In this document: positions 28,149 through 36,445 of the stretch, piece by piece | Position numbering within the stretch: the first letter of the stretch is position 1 | Layout of the letters: each line of letters opens with the position of its first letter | Assembly (NCBI GenBank): GCA_016699165.1 | Contig: CP064963.1 | Coordinates: forward strand, 3,658,001 to 3,722,000 | Source of the DNA: Candidatus Melainabacteria bacterium | Lineage (GTDB): Bacteria; Cyanobacteriota; Vampirovibrionia; Obscuribacterales; Obscuribacteraceae | DNA length: 64,000 nt | Direction of reading: 5' to 3' | Position numbers and translations under genes: made by a program | The notes under the pieces: generated by a model | The model's database searches: none | What the model was told of the DNA's origin: nothing | The model's input: only the letters and a program-made list of their open reading frames with translations

Positions 28149-28190
28149 GCACATGTAGCAAGTGACAATCGTAGCACTAGTGTGCCCCTT

Positions 28191-28218
28191 GCTATAAATG
28201 ATTTGCCCTCTTTGGCAA
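28191..28218 (-). promoter_or_regulatory. Promoter candidate for tRNA-Ile/tRNA-Ala
   Basis: On the minus strand TTGCCA (28218-28213), a 16-bp spacer and TATAGC (28196-28191); the tRNA-Ile 5' end is about 40 nt downstream. This supports transcription independent of any 16S gene. Confidence 0.5.
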
Positions 28219-28298
28219 AATATTTTCACATCGTTATGAAAAAATGGTCGAAATCGCCAGAAAATGGGAGGTCGTCCTTTCTTTATATAAGGAACTTG

Positions 28299-28324
28299 AA
28301 CCATAACCGTTAACGGATATGGTT
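28299..28324. repeat. Dispersed palindromic repeat, copy B
   Basis: Inverted repeat with one mismatch around CCGTTAACGG, followed by the shared flank GGTTTTGAACCGAGAT. Same family as the copies at 5582, 30839 and 48425. Confidence 0.65.
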
Positions 28325-28461
28325 TTGAACCGAGATGTAAAGTAGTTTTCCGATAAAAAAGGGAAGGTTATATTTTCGTTTGCATATATAAGGTTGGGTG
28401 TAGAATGTCATCCCATCCGTGAGACGGATATAGTTTTAAATCTCTTAGTAAAGGCAAAGCC

Positions 28462-29120
28462 ATGAATCCTGTATCGAAAATTAATCAGAAGCTTGTCGCT
28501 CTGGCGCTTTTGACTGCTGCCCTTGTTGTTCCGAACTTCTTTTTGAAAGACCGCGACGCCAGTTTCGCCGCCGAAATCTCACATGTGGATGTCGGTCAAA
28601 AGGCTCCTGAATTCGCCATCAAAGACATCAAAGGCAAGACTTGGAAACTCAAAGACCATCTTGGCAAGGTGATTGTACTTGAGTGGTTCAATTTTGGATG
28701 CCCCTTCGTGAAGAAGCACTATGAGTCCGGCAACATGCAAAAGTTGCAAGAAGCTTATGAGAAGAAAGGCGTTACCTGGGTCTGTATAAATTCAAGCGCT
28801 CCTGGAAAGCAAGGTCATGTAACCAACGCAGAATTTGTCAAAACTTTTGAGGAGAAAAATCGTCTCCTGCAGCCGTTCTTGTTGACACCGATGGTAACGT
28901 CGGTCGTTTGTACGGCGCTAAGACCACTCCTCATATGTTTGTAATCGGCAAAGACGGCAAGATTGTTTATCAAGGTGCTATCGACGATAAGCGCGGAACA
29001 GAGCAAACAGAAATCGCTTCAGCCAAGAACTATGTCAAATCAGCCCTTGACGAAACACTAGGCGGCAAGCCAGTTACCGAATCAGAAACCAAGCCTTACG
29101 GCTGTTCGGTGAAATACTAG
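28462..29120 (+). pseudogene. Redoxin (AhpC/TSA-thioredoxin family), frameshifted
   Basis: The first frame (from 28462) encodes a signal-anchor (ALALLTAALVVPNFFL) and a redoxin domain: VGQKAPEFAIKDIKGKTWKLKDHLGKVIVLEWFNFGCPFVKKHYESGNMQKLQEAY, with GCPFVKKHY the peroxiredoxin-like active site. After FEEK, the sequence continues sensibly only in the -1 frame: KSSPAAVLVDTDGNVGRLYGAKTTPHMFVIGKDGKIVYQGAIDDKRGTE … GCSVKY, the normal C-terminus of this family. The shift falls at a run of five A's (about 28855-28860) where six would keep the frame. There is no good -1 slippery heptamer. It is therefore either a true lesion or a one-base homopolymer error in the assembly. An intact version would be about 219 residues. 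Confidence 0.85.
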
Positions 29121-29122
29121 TA

Positions 29123-30832
29123 GTGACCGAGCTTGCAAAGTCGACTTACAGAAAAGCAGCGCTTCCGGTGCTGCTTTTCGCTTTTGTAATTTGCTCTTTT
29201 CTGGTTGGAATCAGCTTCGGCGTCACTTGCCTTCAAGATCCGGACACTTGCTGGATGCTTAAAATGGGCGAAGTGATAAGTCGCGATAAAGCCATTCCCA
29301 AAAAAGATCCATTTTCAGTTAACGCCCAAAACGTAGATGGCAAGCCACATGTGTATTATCAGTGGTTGTCTGAAGTCGTCTTCAGTCGTGCTTACCAATT
29401 TGTGTTTTTATCGAATTACCAGCTAATTCAACGTGCTCCTTTGCCTACTTATGCAGAACTCATGAAAATGTCGCCAGATGAGCGAAGTAAGCAGTCTGAG
29501 TCGACATTGGATAGTGATAAATGGTTGAAGGGTCCAATGCTTCTAGGTTCTTTATTGTGTGCTGGCGCTTTCCTTGTTTTTCCTCTTTTGAATTTTTTAC
29601 TCGCGCCCAAGCGATTTTTGACAGTTCCCGTTTTAATTTTAGTTGCTGCGCAAGCGTCAAGTTTTCATTTTTATCTTCGGCCCGAATTATTTTCGGCGTT
29701 CATGTTTTCGCTAGAATTGCTCCTCCTCAATCGGATAAGACTGGCAGTACTAGCAGATTCCAACCATCGTGTCTCAATTTGGTCGGTTGTTCAAATTTGT
29801 GCTCTTATGATCTTGTGGTGCAATTTGCACTGTGGATTTGTTTTGGGATTGATAGTTTTGCTCCTGTTTGCATTTACGCAAACCCTCAGCTTGACTCAAA
29901 TTGAATCGAAAAGAAATCTCTGGCTCATGTTTGGTCTTGGCAGTTTGAGCACTTTAATGAATCCTTGGGGCGTCGACTTATGGATCTATTTGTTCAAACT
30001 TTTCACATCACCTGTTGGAGCGCGCGTTGAAGAGTTGCAGCCGCTCACATTCTTGGAATTATTTGGTCAGACCTATTCTTTATATGTAGTCTTTGCATTG
30101 GCGACGCTTGCTCTTTTGGTATTCGCTTTTATAAAACTCAGAGCGAGTAAACCCTTGCCTGTTCTTTTTTTTTCGTGCGTGGCCACAGCGATGGTTTTGG
30201 TGATGGGGATTGGCGCCAGACGCTTGATTCCATTTGCTTGCATATTGGGCGTTTTTGAATGGACGCTCATTTTGTCGATTATTTTTTCTCGAGTTAATTC
30301 CGATGAAGCAATGGCTGCGAGGGATGAAAAACGTTCCACCAAGTTAGCTCCAGCTATGTACTTTCTCGTTTTTGCGCTGGCGATATTTGGCACCTGGTGG
30401 GAATCGGGCTTGTTTAAACTGCAGTTGCCGCAATATAGTTTTGGATTTCCTCCGCCATATGAATCTATTCGTTATTTGCAATATGCCAATCGAAACAGGC
30501 ATGAAATTGAAAAAATTCGCGGGCAAGGGCTAAATGATCCGCAGTTTGGCGACATGATGATTTATTACCTTGGCAAAGATGCTCGAGTTTTTATCGATAC
30601 TCGTTTTGATCTTTATCCAGACAAAATAGTTTTCGACTTTCTCACTATGGCTAATTGCCAAAATGGATGGGAAAAGCTTTTAGACCAATACAAAATCGCC
30701 TGGATCTTTTTGCCGCGGCACACACAACTAGCTACTTACGCAGTCAAACATCCCGAGCTGTGGACAACTGTTTATGCCGATGACACGGCGCTTATAAGCC
30801 GTCGCAAAAATTCTGGCGCTGCAACAAAGTAA
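29123..30832 (+). CDS. Multispan membrane protein, GT-C-glycosyltransferase-like topology
   Basis: 569 residues with about ten membrane helices. The first external loop carries LQDPDTCWMLKMGEVISRDKAIPKKDPFS and VYYQWLSEVVF, a pattern (acidic pair, then G-x-I-P-x-x-DPFS, then W-L-x-E) common in GT-C-like integral membrane proteins that use lipid-linked sugars. The C-terminal soluble region (NDPQFGDMMIYYLGKDARVFIDTRFDLYPDKIVFDFLTM … KIAWIFLPRHTQLATYA) also fits that group. The glycosyl acceptor is unknown, and it may not be an active transferase. The GTG start is 2 bp after the redoxin stop, so the two are co-transcribed. Confidence 0.78.
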   Translation: MTELAKSTYRKAALPVLLFAFVICSFLVGISFGVTCLQDPDTCWMLKMGEVISRDKAIPKKDPFSVNAQNVDGKPHVYYQWLSEVVFSRAYQFVFLSNYQLIQRAPLPTYAELMKMSPDERSKQSESTLDSDKWLKGPMLLGSLLCAGAFLVFPLLNFLLAPKRFLTVPVLILVAAQASSFHFYLRPELFSAFMFSLELLLLNRIRLAVLADSNHRVSIWSVVQICALMILWCNLHCGFVLGLIVLLLFAFTQTLSLTQIESKRNLWLMFGLGSLSTLMNPWGVDLWIYLFKLFTSPVGARVEELQPLTFLELFGQTYSLYVVFALATLALLVFAFIKLRASKPLPVLFFSCVATAMVLVMGIGARRLIPFACILGVFEWTLILSIIFSRVNSDEAMAARDEKRSTKLAPAMYFLVFALAIFGTWWESGLFKLQLPQYSFGFPPPYESIRYLQYANRNRHEIEKIRGQGLNDPQFGDMMIYYLGKDARVFIDTRFDLYPDKIVFDFLTMANCQNGWEKLLDQYKIAWIFLPRHTQLATYAVKHPELWTTVYADDTALISRRKNSGAATK

Positions 30833-30838
30833 CAATCA

Positions 30839-30868
30839 AAAACCTTATCCGTTAACGGTTATGGTTTT
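30839..30868. repeat. Dispersed palindromic repeat, copy C
   Basis: Imperfect 30-bp inverted repeat (two mismatches) with core CCGTTAACGG and right flank TTTTAAATCGAGAC. It lies just after the membrane-protein gene and could act as a terminator here, but copy A's position between divergent genes shows this is not its only setting. Confidence 0.6.
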
Positions 30869-30949
30869 AAATCGAGACTCAAGATTCAAATTGAACTCTT
30901 GGCAAGATTTGGTCGTATACATTATTGTAGAGATTGGGAGGACCGAACG

Positions 30950-31438
30950 ATGACTTTTGACAATCAAATGATTCAGATGCTTCAAATTGAGCTGAGAAGC
31001 GGTTTCGGTTCGGTCGTGCACGAGATTAAAGGTACTAACGAGCGTATTGATCATTTATCTGGTCGAGTCGATGTAATGTCAGGCAAGATAGATGTAATGT
31101 CAGGCAAAATAGATGTTATGTCAGGCAAAATAGATGTTATGTCAGGCAAGATAGATGTAATGTCAGACAAGATAGACACAATGTCAGGCAAGATAGATGT
31201 TATGTCAGGCAAGATAGATGTAATGTCAGGCAAAATAGACACAATGTCAGACAGGCTAGATGTAATGTCAGGCAAGATAGACACAATGTCAGGCAAAATT
31301 GAAGTGATGTCAGACCGGATAAACGGAATAAGCCAGTACATCATATCGATGGACCGGCACATATTCAAAAATGATGACAGTATCTATCGGCTTGAAAAAC
31401 GGGTCGAAGATATAGAGAAAAAAATAGACGAAGACTGA
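30950..31438 (+). CDS. Coiled-coil protein built from a 21-bp minisatellite (IDxMSGK heptads)
   Basis: 162 residues from the ATG at 30950, which has GGGAGG 10 bases upstream; the longer frame from 30899 lacks a Shine-Dalgarno. Residues about 40-123 are 12 consecutive heptads of the form (I/V/L)-(D/E)-(V/T)-M-S-(G/D)-(K/R). Hydrophobic residues recur at the first and fourth positions, so the chain should form a long coiled coil. Flanks are also helical (MIQMLQIELRSGFGSVVHEIKG; SIYRLEKRVEDIEKKIDED). No signal peptide. Overall it resembles hemagglutinin-stalk or tail-fibre style coils, but no family is assigned. Repeat number may vary between strains. Confidence 0.8.
   Translation: MTFDNQMIQMLQIELRSGFGSVVHEIKGTNERIDHLSGRVDVMSGKIDVMSGKIDVMSGKIDVMSGKIDVMSDKIDTMSGKIDVMSGKIDVMSGKIDTMSDRLDVMSGKIDTMSGKIEVMSDRINGISQYIISMDRHIFKNDDSIYRLEKRVEDIEKKIDED
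31067..31318 (+). repeat. Minisatellite: 12 tandem copies of a 21-bp coding unit
   Basis: Twelve in-frame units of 21 bp (typical unit ATAGATGTAATGTCAGGCAAG), differing at one to a few bases. Because the unit is a multiple of three, copy-number change would lengthen or shorten the coiled coil without breaking the frame. Confidence 0.95.
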
Positions 31439-31460
31439 TAGTCCAGCGAGGCTTGAATAA

Positions 31461-32327
31461 TCACATCGTCTTTAAGTAATCGATCAGTCCTGCTGGATCA
31501 TCGGTTACGATGCCGTCCACTTTTAGCGAGCGCATGCGATTCCAGTCTTTGGTTTCGTTCACTGTCCAGACGTTCACCATCAAGTTGTTTTTGTGAGCTT
31601 GCTCGACATTGTCGATGCGTAACTCGCCATGATAGGGATGCCAGGCTGATGCGCCTAATTTGTTTGCATAACCACCAACATCATAGACAAGAGCATCACC
31701 CAAAAATGCCAGACGATATTTGTCTGATTTGGAACTAATATTTTTTAGCACGGCGTGATCAAAAGAACTAATGATTATTTTGTCTGGATATTTATAGTCA
31801 TCGAGCATTTTAAGCAAATCATCTTCGATGCCGTCGTAGGCTACAGGCGAATTCTTGATCTCGATATTTAAGACCAATTTCCCGTCGACTAATGCAAGTA
31901 CTTCTTTCAACAATGGAATTTTTTCAGACTCGAATTTTTTATCGAACCAGAGACCCGCACTTAATCTACTAAGCTCACTCCAGGTCTTTTCTTTCACATA
32001 ACCAGTGCCGTTGGTCGTGCGATCAAGAGTTTCGTCGTGGATTACAACAAGCTCACCAGATTTGCATTTGTGAATATCAAGTTCGATTCCATCGGCTTTT
32101 ATATCGATACTTTGTTTGAAGCCTGACATCGTATTTTCGGGCGCCCATTTTTTGCCACCGCGATGGGCAATGACCATTGGTTTAAGACGAGGGGTGTAAG
32201 TTTGATTGGCTCCAGATTTTTTTTGTTCGTGCATTTCGCAGGCGCCTACAGCATTTTGCGAAACTAAACCGCCAAGGACGAAACCAGCAGCGCCGACTAA
32301 GAGAAGGCAGGAAAATCTAGCAAGCAT
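31461..32327 (-). CDS. Glycerophosphodiester phosphodiesterase (GDPD), secreted
   Basis: A signal peptide (MLARFSCLLLVGAAGFVLGGLV) is followed by a GDPD TIM barrel: MVIAHRGGKKWAPENTMSGF (catalytic His-Arg and Glu), DGIELDIHKCKSGELVVIHDETLDRTTNGTG (metal-binding E-x-D and catalytic HDE), KLVLNIEIKNSP and the C-terminal VNVWTVNETKDWNRMRSLKVDGIVTDDP. It cleaves glycerophosphodiesters to glycerol-3-phosphate and an alcohol, using a divalent metal. The ATG at 32327 with GAGG upstream is preferred over the frame opening at 32384. The gene follows an LRR kinase on the same strand. Confidence 0.95.
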   Translation of the reverse strand: MLARFSCLLLVGAAGFVLGGLVSQNAVGACEMHEQKKSGANQTYTPRLKPMVIAHRGGKKWAPENTMSGFKQSIDIKADGIELDIHKCKSGELVVIHDETLDRTTNGTGYVKEKTWSELSRLSAGLWFDKKFESEKIPLLKEVLALVDGKLVLNIEIKNSPVAYDGIEDDLLKMLDDYKYPDKIIISSFDHAVLKNISSKSDKYRLAFLGDALVYDVGGYANKLGASAWHPYHGELRIDNVEQAHKNNLMVNVWTVNETKDWNRMRSLKVDGIVTDDPAGLIDYLKTM

Positions 32328-32380
32328 CAAATTATCCTCGTATAGAAAGAGCCTCAGTGTACATGGGCACTCGACCTTTT

Positions 32381-34561
32381 TCAATGAGCATTTCTGCGCT
32401 CTAGTATCTCATCTTCTATGGTGCCGCACTTTACTTCGCAGTCACGGCGACGCTTCAATTTGAATTCGCGTTGAAATTCTTGTATTTGATCCGGACTCAA
32501 ATTGGGACATTCCTGAATATTGAGTCTTTTAAGCGTGCTTATGTTACTGAGCATCAATAACTGTTTGAAATTAAGATCTGTGGCACCTAACACGATATCT
32601 GTAAGCTTCATGCGCGTGAGCACTCGAATATGATCGTCTGTTATTTTAAGACTACTCAATTGAATCTTATTCATTGTCGGATGGTTCTTAAGATTTTCCA
32701 AATTCTTTGCCGAAACACTTGTGCCGCGCAGACCTATTCCACCAAGAGATGGCGAAATTAAAGCTAATTGGTTGTCACCGAGTTTGGTGTCTCCTAAATC
32801 GAGCCAGTCTAATTTTAATTTTGCTATTGCTTTCATGCTTTCGTCTGAAATTGCTGGCAAGGCTAGCAGCCCAAGCGTTTTTATACGTTTCATTTTGGCA
32901 ACTTTAACACCAATATCTGGCTTCACTTTCATGTTGATAAGATAAAGCGTTTCCAAATTTTTCATCTTGTATAGAGAAGGAACGACAGCATCTGTCATTT
33001 TCGGAGCCCACAAACTTAGTGCCCATAAATTAGTAAACTGAGCAATTGTACCGACAGACTGATCTGTTATTTTGTCAGAGGCAATACCCAGACTGTCTAA
33101 TTTGCGCAAGGGCAAAAGCTGCTTCAGTCCTGCGTCTGTAATGTCGGGAGAGCCGATGCTAAGCTTCTTTAAAGTTTTTATTTGAGTGAAGTATTTCAAG
33201 TTGGCATCTTTTAGCATGCCGAAATTATTGGCAAATTCAGTCAATGGTAAATCGGCGATATAATGCAGCCCCGAGCCGTCTAATTGTGCGTAATCAAGTT
33301 TTAATTGGCGCAGCCTGGTCAATCCTTTGAGTTGAATCAAGTCTTCGTCGCCAATTGCCGTTTTTTGTCGAGCCATGTAGACGCCTTCGTATTCGCCAAA
33401 TTCGAACTTGCGCTCATTAGTTGCTCCAGGCACATCATCTTTTGGCCATGCCCTTGTTTCAAAGTCTTTTTCAGGTTCGGGCTCAGTTTCAGATTCGGAT
33501 TCTGCAGAGCTAATTCTTGCTTGCTGTAATTTGGAAGAACTCGCAACTGACACTTTCTTTTGAGACAGAACGATGTACAAGCCGCCTGCGATGCTGAGCA
33601 ACAGAATTACCAAAACTGCTGTTAATCCTTTGAGAAGTTTCTCTTCTTTGCGAATCAATAGTTCTCTTGCCGTCACGTTTGGTGCCTGAGCCACCACCGT
33701 ATTTTTTTTCAAAGAAGAATAAGCCGCTTCAAGCGAACTGGAGACTTCATCGCAGTTTTGTGGTCTTTTATCTGGATTTTTTTCCAGGCATCGCATCACA
33801 AGATCTATTAATTCACTGGGAAGATCTGCTTGAATACAGTCTTTGAGCGACGGCGCGGGTGTATTTATTTGCATCGAAACCGTTTCAAGCGATGACTTAC
33901 CTGTAAAGGGCGGCTTGCCACAAAGCACTTCGAACATCAAACAACCAAAACTATAAATATCAGAGCGCCAGTCGGTCTCTTCACTGCGTGCTTGCTCAGG
34001 GCTCATGTAGAGCGGACTGCCTTCAAATCCTCGCCCAGTTGTAGAGTGAGTGTGTGTAATTGTTTGGTCAGCGCCAATTTGAGCAATTCCAAAATCTACT
34101 ATTTTTACCGTGCCGTCGTCGAGCACAAAAATGTTGTCTGGTTTTAAGTCGCGATGAATTATCGATGCAGCATGTGCCGAGTGTAACCCGTCGCATATCT
34201 GGATAAAAATGGAAACTGCTTCTTGGGGATCTATTAAACTGGGACGCAATTCTTGTAATTTCTGGGCAAGCGATTGACCTAAAAGCAGCTCCATGACCAT
34301 GTAGGGCTCATCTTGGGCTGTTTTGCCGAAGTCATAAACGCGTGCAATATTGGCGTGCTTCAGTTTGCCTGCAGCTGATGCTTCGCGTTGCATGCGCGCG
34401 GCAGTCAGACCCGAGTCGTCTGAGCGCATGTATTTAAGCGCTACATCAATGCCCAAAAAGGGGTCGAAAGCGTGAAGAACCATTCCCATGCCGCCCCTGC
34501 CAAGAACGCTCTTAATTTGATAACGTTCGGCTATGGATTCTGGAATGTGTTCGTTTACCAA
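32381..34561 (-). CDS. Transmembrane Ser/Thr protein kinase with leucine-rich-repeat ectodomain (LRR kinase 1)
   Basis: 726 residues. PknB-type kinase, about 10-280: GRGGMGMV loop, Lys43 in DVALKYM, HRDLKPDN (Asp138) and VDFGIAQ (Asp156), all catalytic residues present. There is a GSPLYMSPEQA activation segment. A transmembrane helix follows at about 310-330 (GLTAVLVILLLSIAGGLYIVL). The outer region carries LRR-like units (for example LTRLRQLKLDYAQLDGSGLHYI, IKTLKKLSIGSPDITDAGLKQLLPL, MKNLETLYLINMKVKP). A receptor-kinase layout like that of plants is unusual in bacteria and would let the LRR bind an extracellular or periplasmic ligand. A second kinase of the same design is at 58869. Confidence 0.95.
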   Translation of the reverse strand: MVNEHIPESIAERYQIKSVLGRGGMGMVLHAFDPFLGIDVALKYMRSDDSGLTAARMQREASAAGKLKHANIARVYDFGKTAQDEPYMVMELLLGQSLAQKLQELRPSLIDPQEAVSIFIQICDGLHSAHAASIIHRDLKPDNIFVLDDGTVKIVDFGIAQIGADQTITHTHSTTGRGFEGSPLYMSPEQARSEETDWRSDIYSFGCLMFEVLCGKPPFTGKSSLETVSMQINTPAPSLKDCIQADLPSELIDLVMRCLEKNPDKRPQNCDEVSSSLEAAYSSLKKNTVVAQAPNVTARELLIRKEEKLLKGLTAVLVILLLSIAGGLYIVLSQKKVSVASSSKLQQARISSAESESETEPEPEKDFETRAWPKDDVPGATNERKFEFGEYEGVYMARQKTAIGDEDLIQLKGLTRLRQLKLDYAQLDGSGLHYIADLPLTEFANNFGMLKDANLKYFTQIKTLKKLSIGSPDITDAGLKQLLPLRKLDSLGIASDKITDQSVGTIAQFTNLWALSLWAPKMTDAVVPSLYKMKNLETLYLINMKVKPDIGVKVAKMKRIKTLGLLALPAISDESMKAIAKLKLDWLDLGDTKLGDNQLALISPSLGGIGLRGTSVSAKNLENLKNHPTMNKIQLSSLKITDDHIRVLTRMKLTDIVLGATDLNFKQLLMLSNISTLKRLNIQECPNLSPDQIQEFQREFKLKRRRDCEVKCGTIEDEILERRNAH

Positions 34562-34714
34562 GATGGTTTCCTGAAGACCGAGTAAGAGGCTGGCCTACCT
34601 CTATTATGAACTGAGATTCAATATTTAATCTTTAATCGGTCATTTAGCCGGAAACTTTTCTGTACGTCAGTCGTCGGGCGAGTTAGAGTTAGAATATCGA
34701 TTCGAGGTCTTTCG

Positions 34715-35788
34715 ATGATGAAACTAGGAAAGAACCGCCTCAATGACGGAATAATCCTCAGTATTCTTATGGCTACGTTTGTTATGGCACCGGCTTTCTG
34801 CGATGAAGAGCTAGTACCTGGTTATGTTGCCAAAAATAAGATTGAGCAAGTTTCAACTGGCATCGAATGGAACACCGATCTTAAAGCGGCTGAAGAGAAA
34901 GCTAAAAGCGCAAATAAAATGATTTTGTGGATCAATATGATCGGCAAAATGGAAGGCGCCACTTGATCAGCCGCCAACAGTTTGAGAGCCGTGTCGCTTT
35001 CAGAAGAACCTGCATTTTCCTTGCTTAAAGACGAATTGGTCTGCGGCTATCGTGACATATCCAAAGAGCCTTGGGCGGGATATTCCGGTAGGCACGAAGT
35101 GGGCGGTAACGCCATACACACAACTAACGGAGCCGGTCCGCACAATCTACAGACTTTTATTTTGGCCTCGGATGGAACAGTTCTTACCTGTTTGCCTGGA
35201 TTCTGGGCGCCACAAGACCTGGTTTCGGAAGTCGAATTTGCCGCGCGCTTAAGTGACGTGTACTCCAATCCTAAATATGGCCCAGCACAAAGACGCTTAA
35301 TGTTTCGCTCGATGCATATCGCCCACATAAAAGAACATTCGCACGATATGAGCAAACGCAGTCATATGCAGCATTTCGACCAGCGCTATGAAGCCGACAA
35401 TAGATTTCGCACTACCGATACAATTAAAGAGTCGGTTAGAGCCACACTTTCAGACGGCACTAATGTGCCAGGTGATGCCTTTAAAACAACAGATGTGCTC
35501 ATGCACGAGCGCATGTCGAAACGTCCATTTCTAGCTTATGCAGACTTCGATACGCCGCGCTATGTAGACTATGGCAAACCGCATTACGACAAGAACGAAG
35601 ACGAGCGCGTAGCAAGTGGTATGGCAGGCGGTACAGCAAGCGGTACGGCGAGCGGCGCGCCAAGTCAGGGCGCCAAACGCAAAAAAGAAACAATAGGCAA
35701 CGATCCTGCCAAAAAAGCGCGTCGTAATCAGATGATGAAAAACATCGCGTTGCAAGGGCTTAGAACAGGTCTGCGCTTCGCCCGATGA
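34715..35788 (+). CDS. Predicted selenoprotein: secreted thioredoxin-like protein with Sec at the active-site position
   Basis: Through an in-frame TGA (34964-34966) the reading frame continues for a 357-residue protein with Sec at 84. The signal peptide (ILSILMATFVMAPAFC) is followed by a thioredoxin-like N-terminal half: DLKAAEEKAKSANKMILWINMIGKMEGAT-U-SAANSLRAVSLSEEPAFSLLKDELVCGYRD. Here U sits where the first active-site Cys of a C-x-x-C would lie and the second is Ala. The C-terminal half is charged, with a Gly/Ala/Ser-rich low-complexity stretch and a basic tail. Two separate open frames would be called without recoding, yet the second starts mid-domain. ATG at 34715 has GAGGT upstream. 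Neighbours: LRR kinase 1 (divergent) and a membrane protein. Confidence 0.82.
34964..35006 (+). promoter_or_regulatory. Candidate bacterial SECIS element of the Sec thioredoxin-like gene
   Basis: Arms TGAGAG (34983-34988) and CTTTCA (34997-35002) pair at six positions (one G-T) around an eight-base loop, CCGTGTCG. The loop starts 23 nt after the TGA, as in the two Trx genes near 11 kb, although the surrounding protein sequences are unrelated. Confidence 0.72.
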
Positions 35789-35805
35789 TGTGCTAAAAAA
35801 GAAGC

Positions 35806-36426
35806 ATGTTTGAATTGTCCGGCATTTCTATTTTCGGCATCGTCACTACTCTTTTGGCATTAGTTCACTTTGCTTTTCGAAAGTTGGTGTTCAAGAGCGA
35901 AGCTTTTAAATACACCGAATCTGCATTGCTTGTGGCTTTTGTGATGAGCACGTTCACGCTTTATGCTTCATCACCCTTCATTCATATGTTCACACCGTCG
36001 CTGTCAGAGCAGGTAGAGCAATACTTTGCGCCGCTTTTATGTCTCCATCTTGGATTGATATTTATCAGCGTCATGGTTTTTCTGTTGAGTCTGACTCCGC
36101 TTTATAAGCGCATGATGGTCCGGTCTATAGTTTTGGCAAAAAACTTTTATGCATTTGCAACTTCAATAATACTTGTAGCTGTGCTCAATCTGGCTTTTGT
36201 AAGTTTCAATCATGGCCAGTCGCTATCTCGACAATATGAATGGCGAATGCTTACCTCACAAAGTGGATTTACTTACGCTTTGAACGAAGAATTTACCGAT
36301 TTGAATGCCGACGCGGTATTACTTGAAAGCTGGATTTCATGCGTCAAATGGACTCCCTGGATTTTGTTATTGATTTTAGGTTCAACAAACTTTTCAGGCT
36401 TAATGCAAGCGATGAGAAAGAAGTGA
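35806..36426 (+). CDS. Membrane protein, about four helices, unknown
   Basis: 206 residues with hydrophobic stretches at about 8-27 (IFGIVTTLLALVHFAFRKLV), 38-55, 75-98 and 120-142, plus one near 185-200. Charged loops between are short; the last loop (NHGQSLSRQYEWRMLTSQSGFTYALNEEFTDLNADAV) is the longest. No known motif. It starts 17 bp after the Sec gene, so it may be co-transcribed. Confidence 0.68.
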   Translation: MFELSGISIFGIVTTLLALVHFAFRKLVFKSEAFKYTESALLVAFVMSTFTLYASSPFIHMFTPSLSEQVEQYFAPLLCLHLGLIFISVMVFLLSLTPLYKRMMVRSIVLAKNFYAFATSIILVAVLNLAFVSFNHGQSLSRQYEWRMLTSQSGFTYALNEEFTDLNADAVLLESWISCVKWTPWILLLILGSTNFSGLMQAMRKK

Positions 36427-36445
36427 ATGTGCGTATAATGACGTT

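Larger units (their letters stand above)
28149..28461. other. Divergent spacer between tRNA-Ile and redoxin gene
   Basis: About 310 bp with no gene. It contains the tRNA promoter candidate, one copy of the CCGTTAACGG palindromic repeat (28299-28324) and a degenerate second copy (28408-28440), where ATCCGTGAGACGGAT keeps only the core and right flank. No 16S rRNA sequence is present. Confidence 0.65.

Noticed and set aside
28855..28865. Programmed -1 frameshift in the redoxin gene
   Set aside because: The site G-AAA-AAT does not allow good re-pairing of the P-site tRNA, and no downstream stimulatory structure was evident; a lesion or base-calling error is simpler.
31067..31318. CRISPR array
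   Set aside because: Units are 21 bp, contiguous, without spacers, and lie in frame within a coding sequence.
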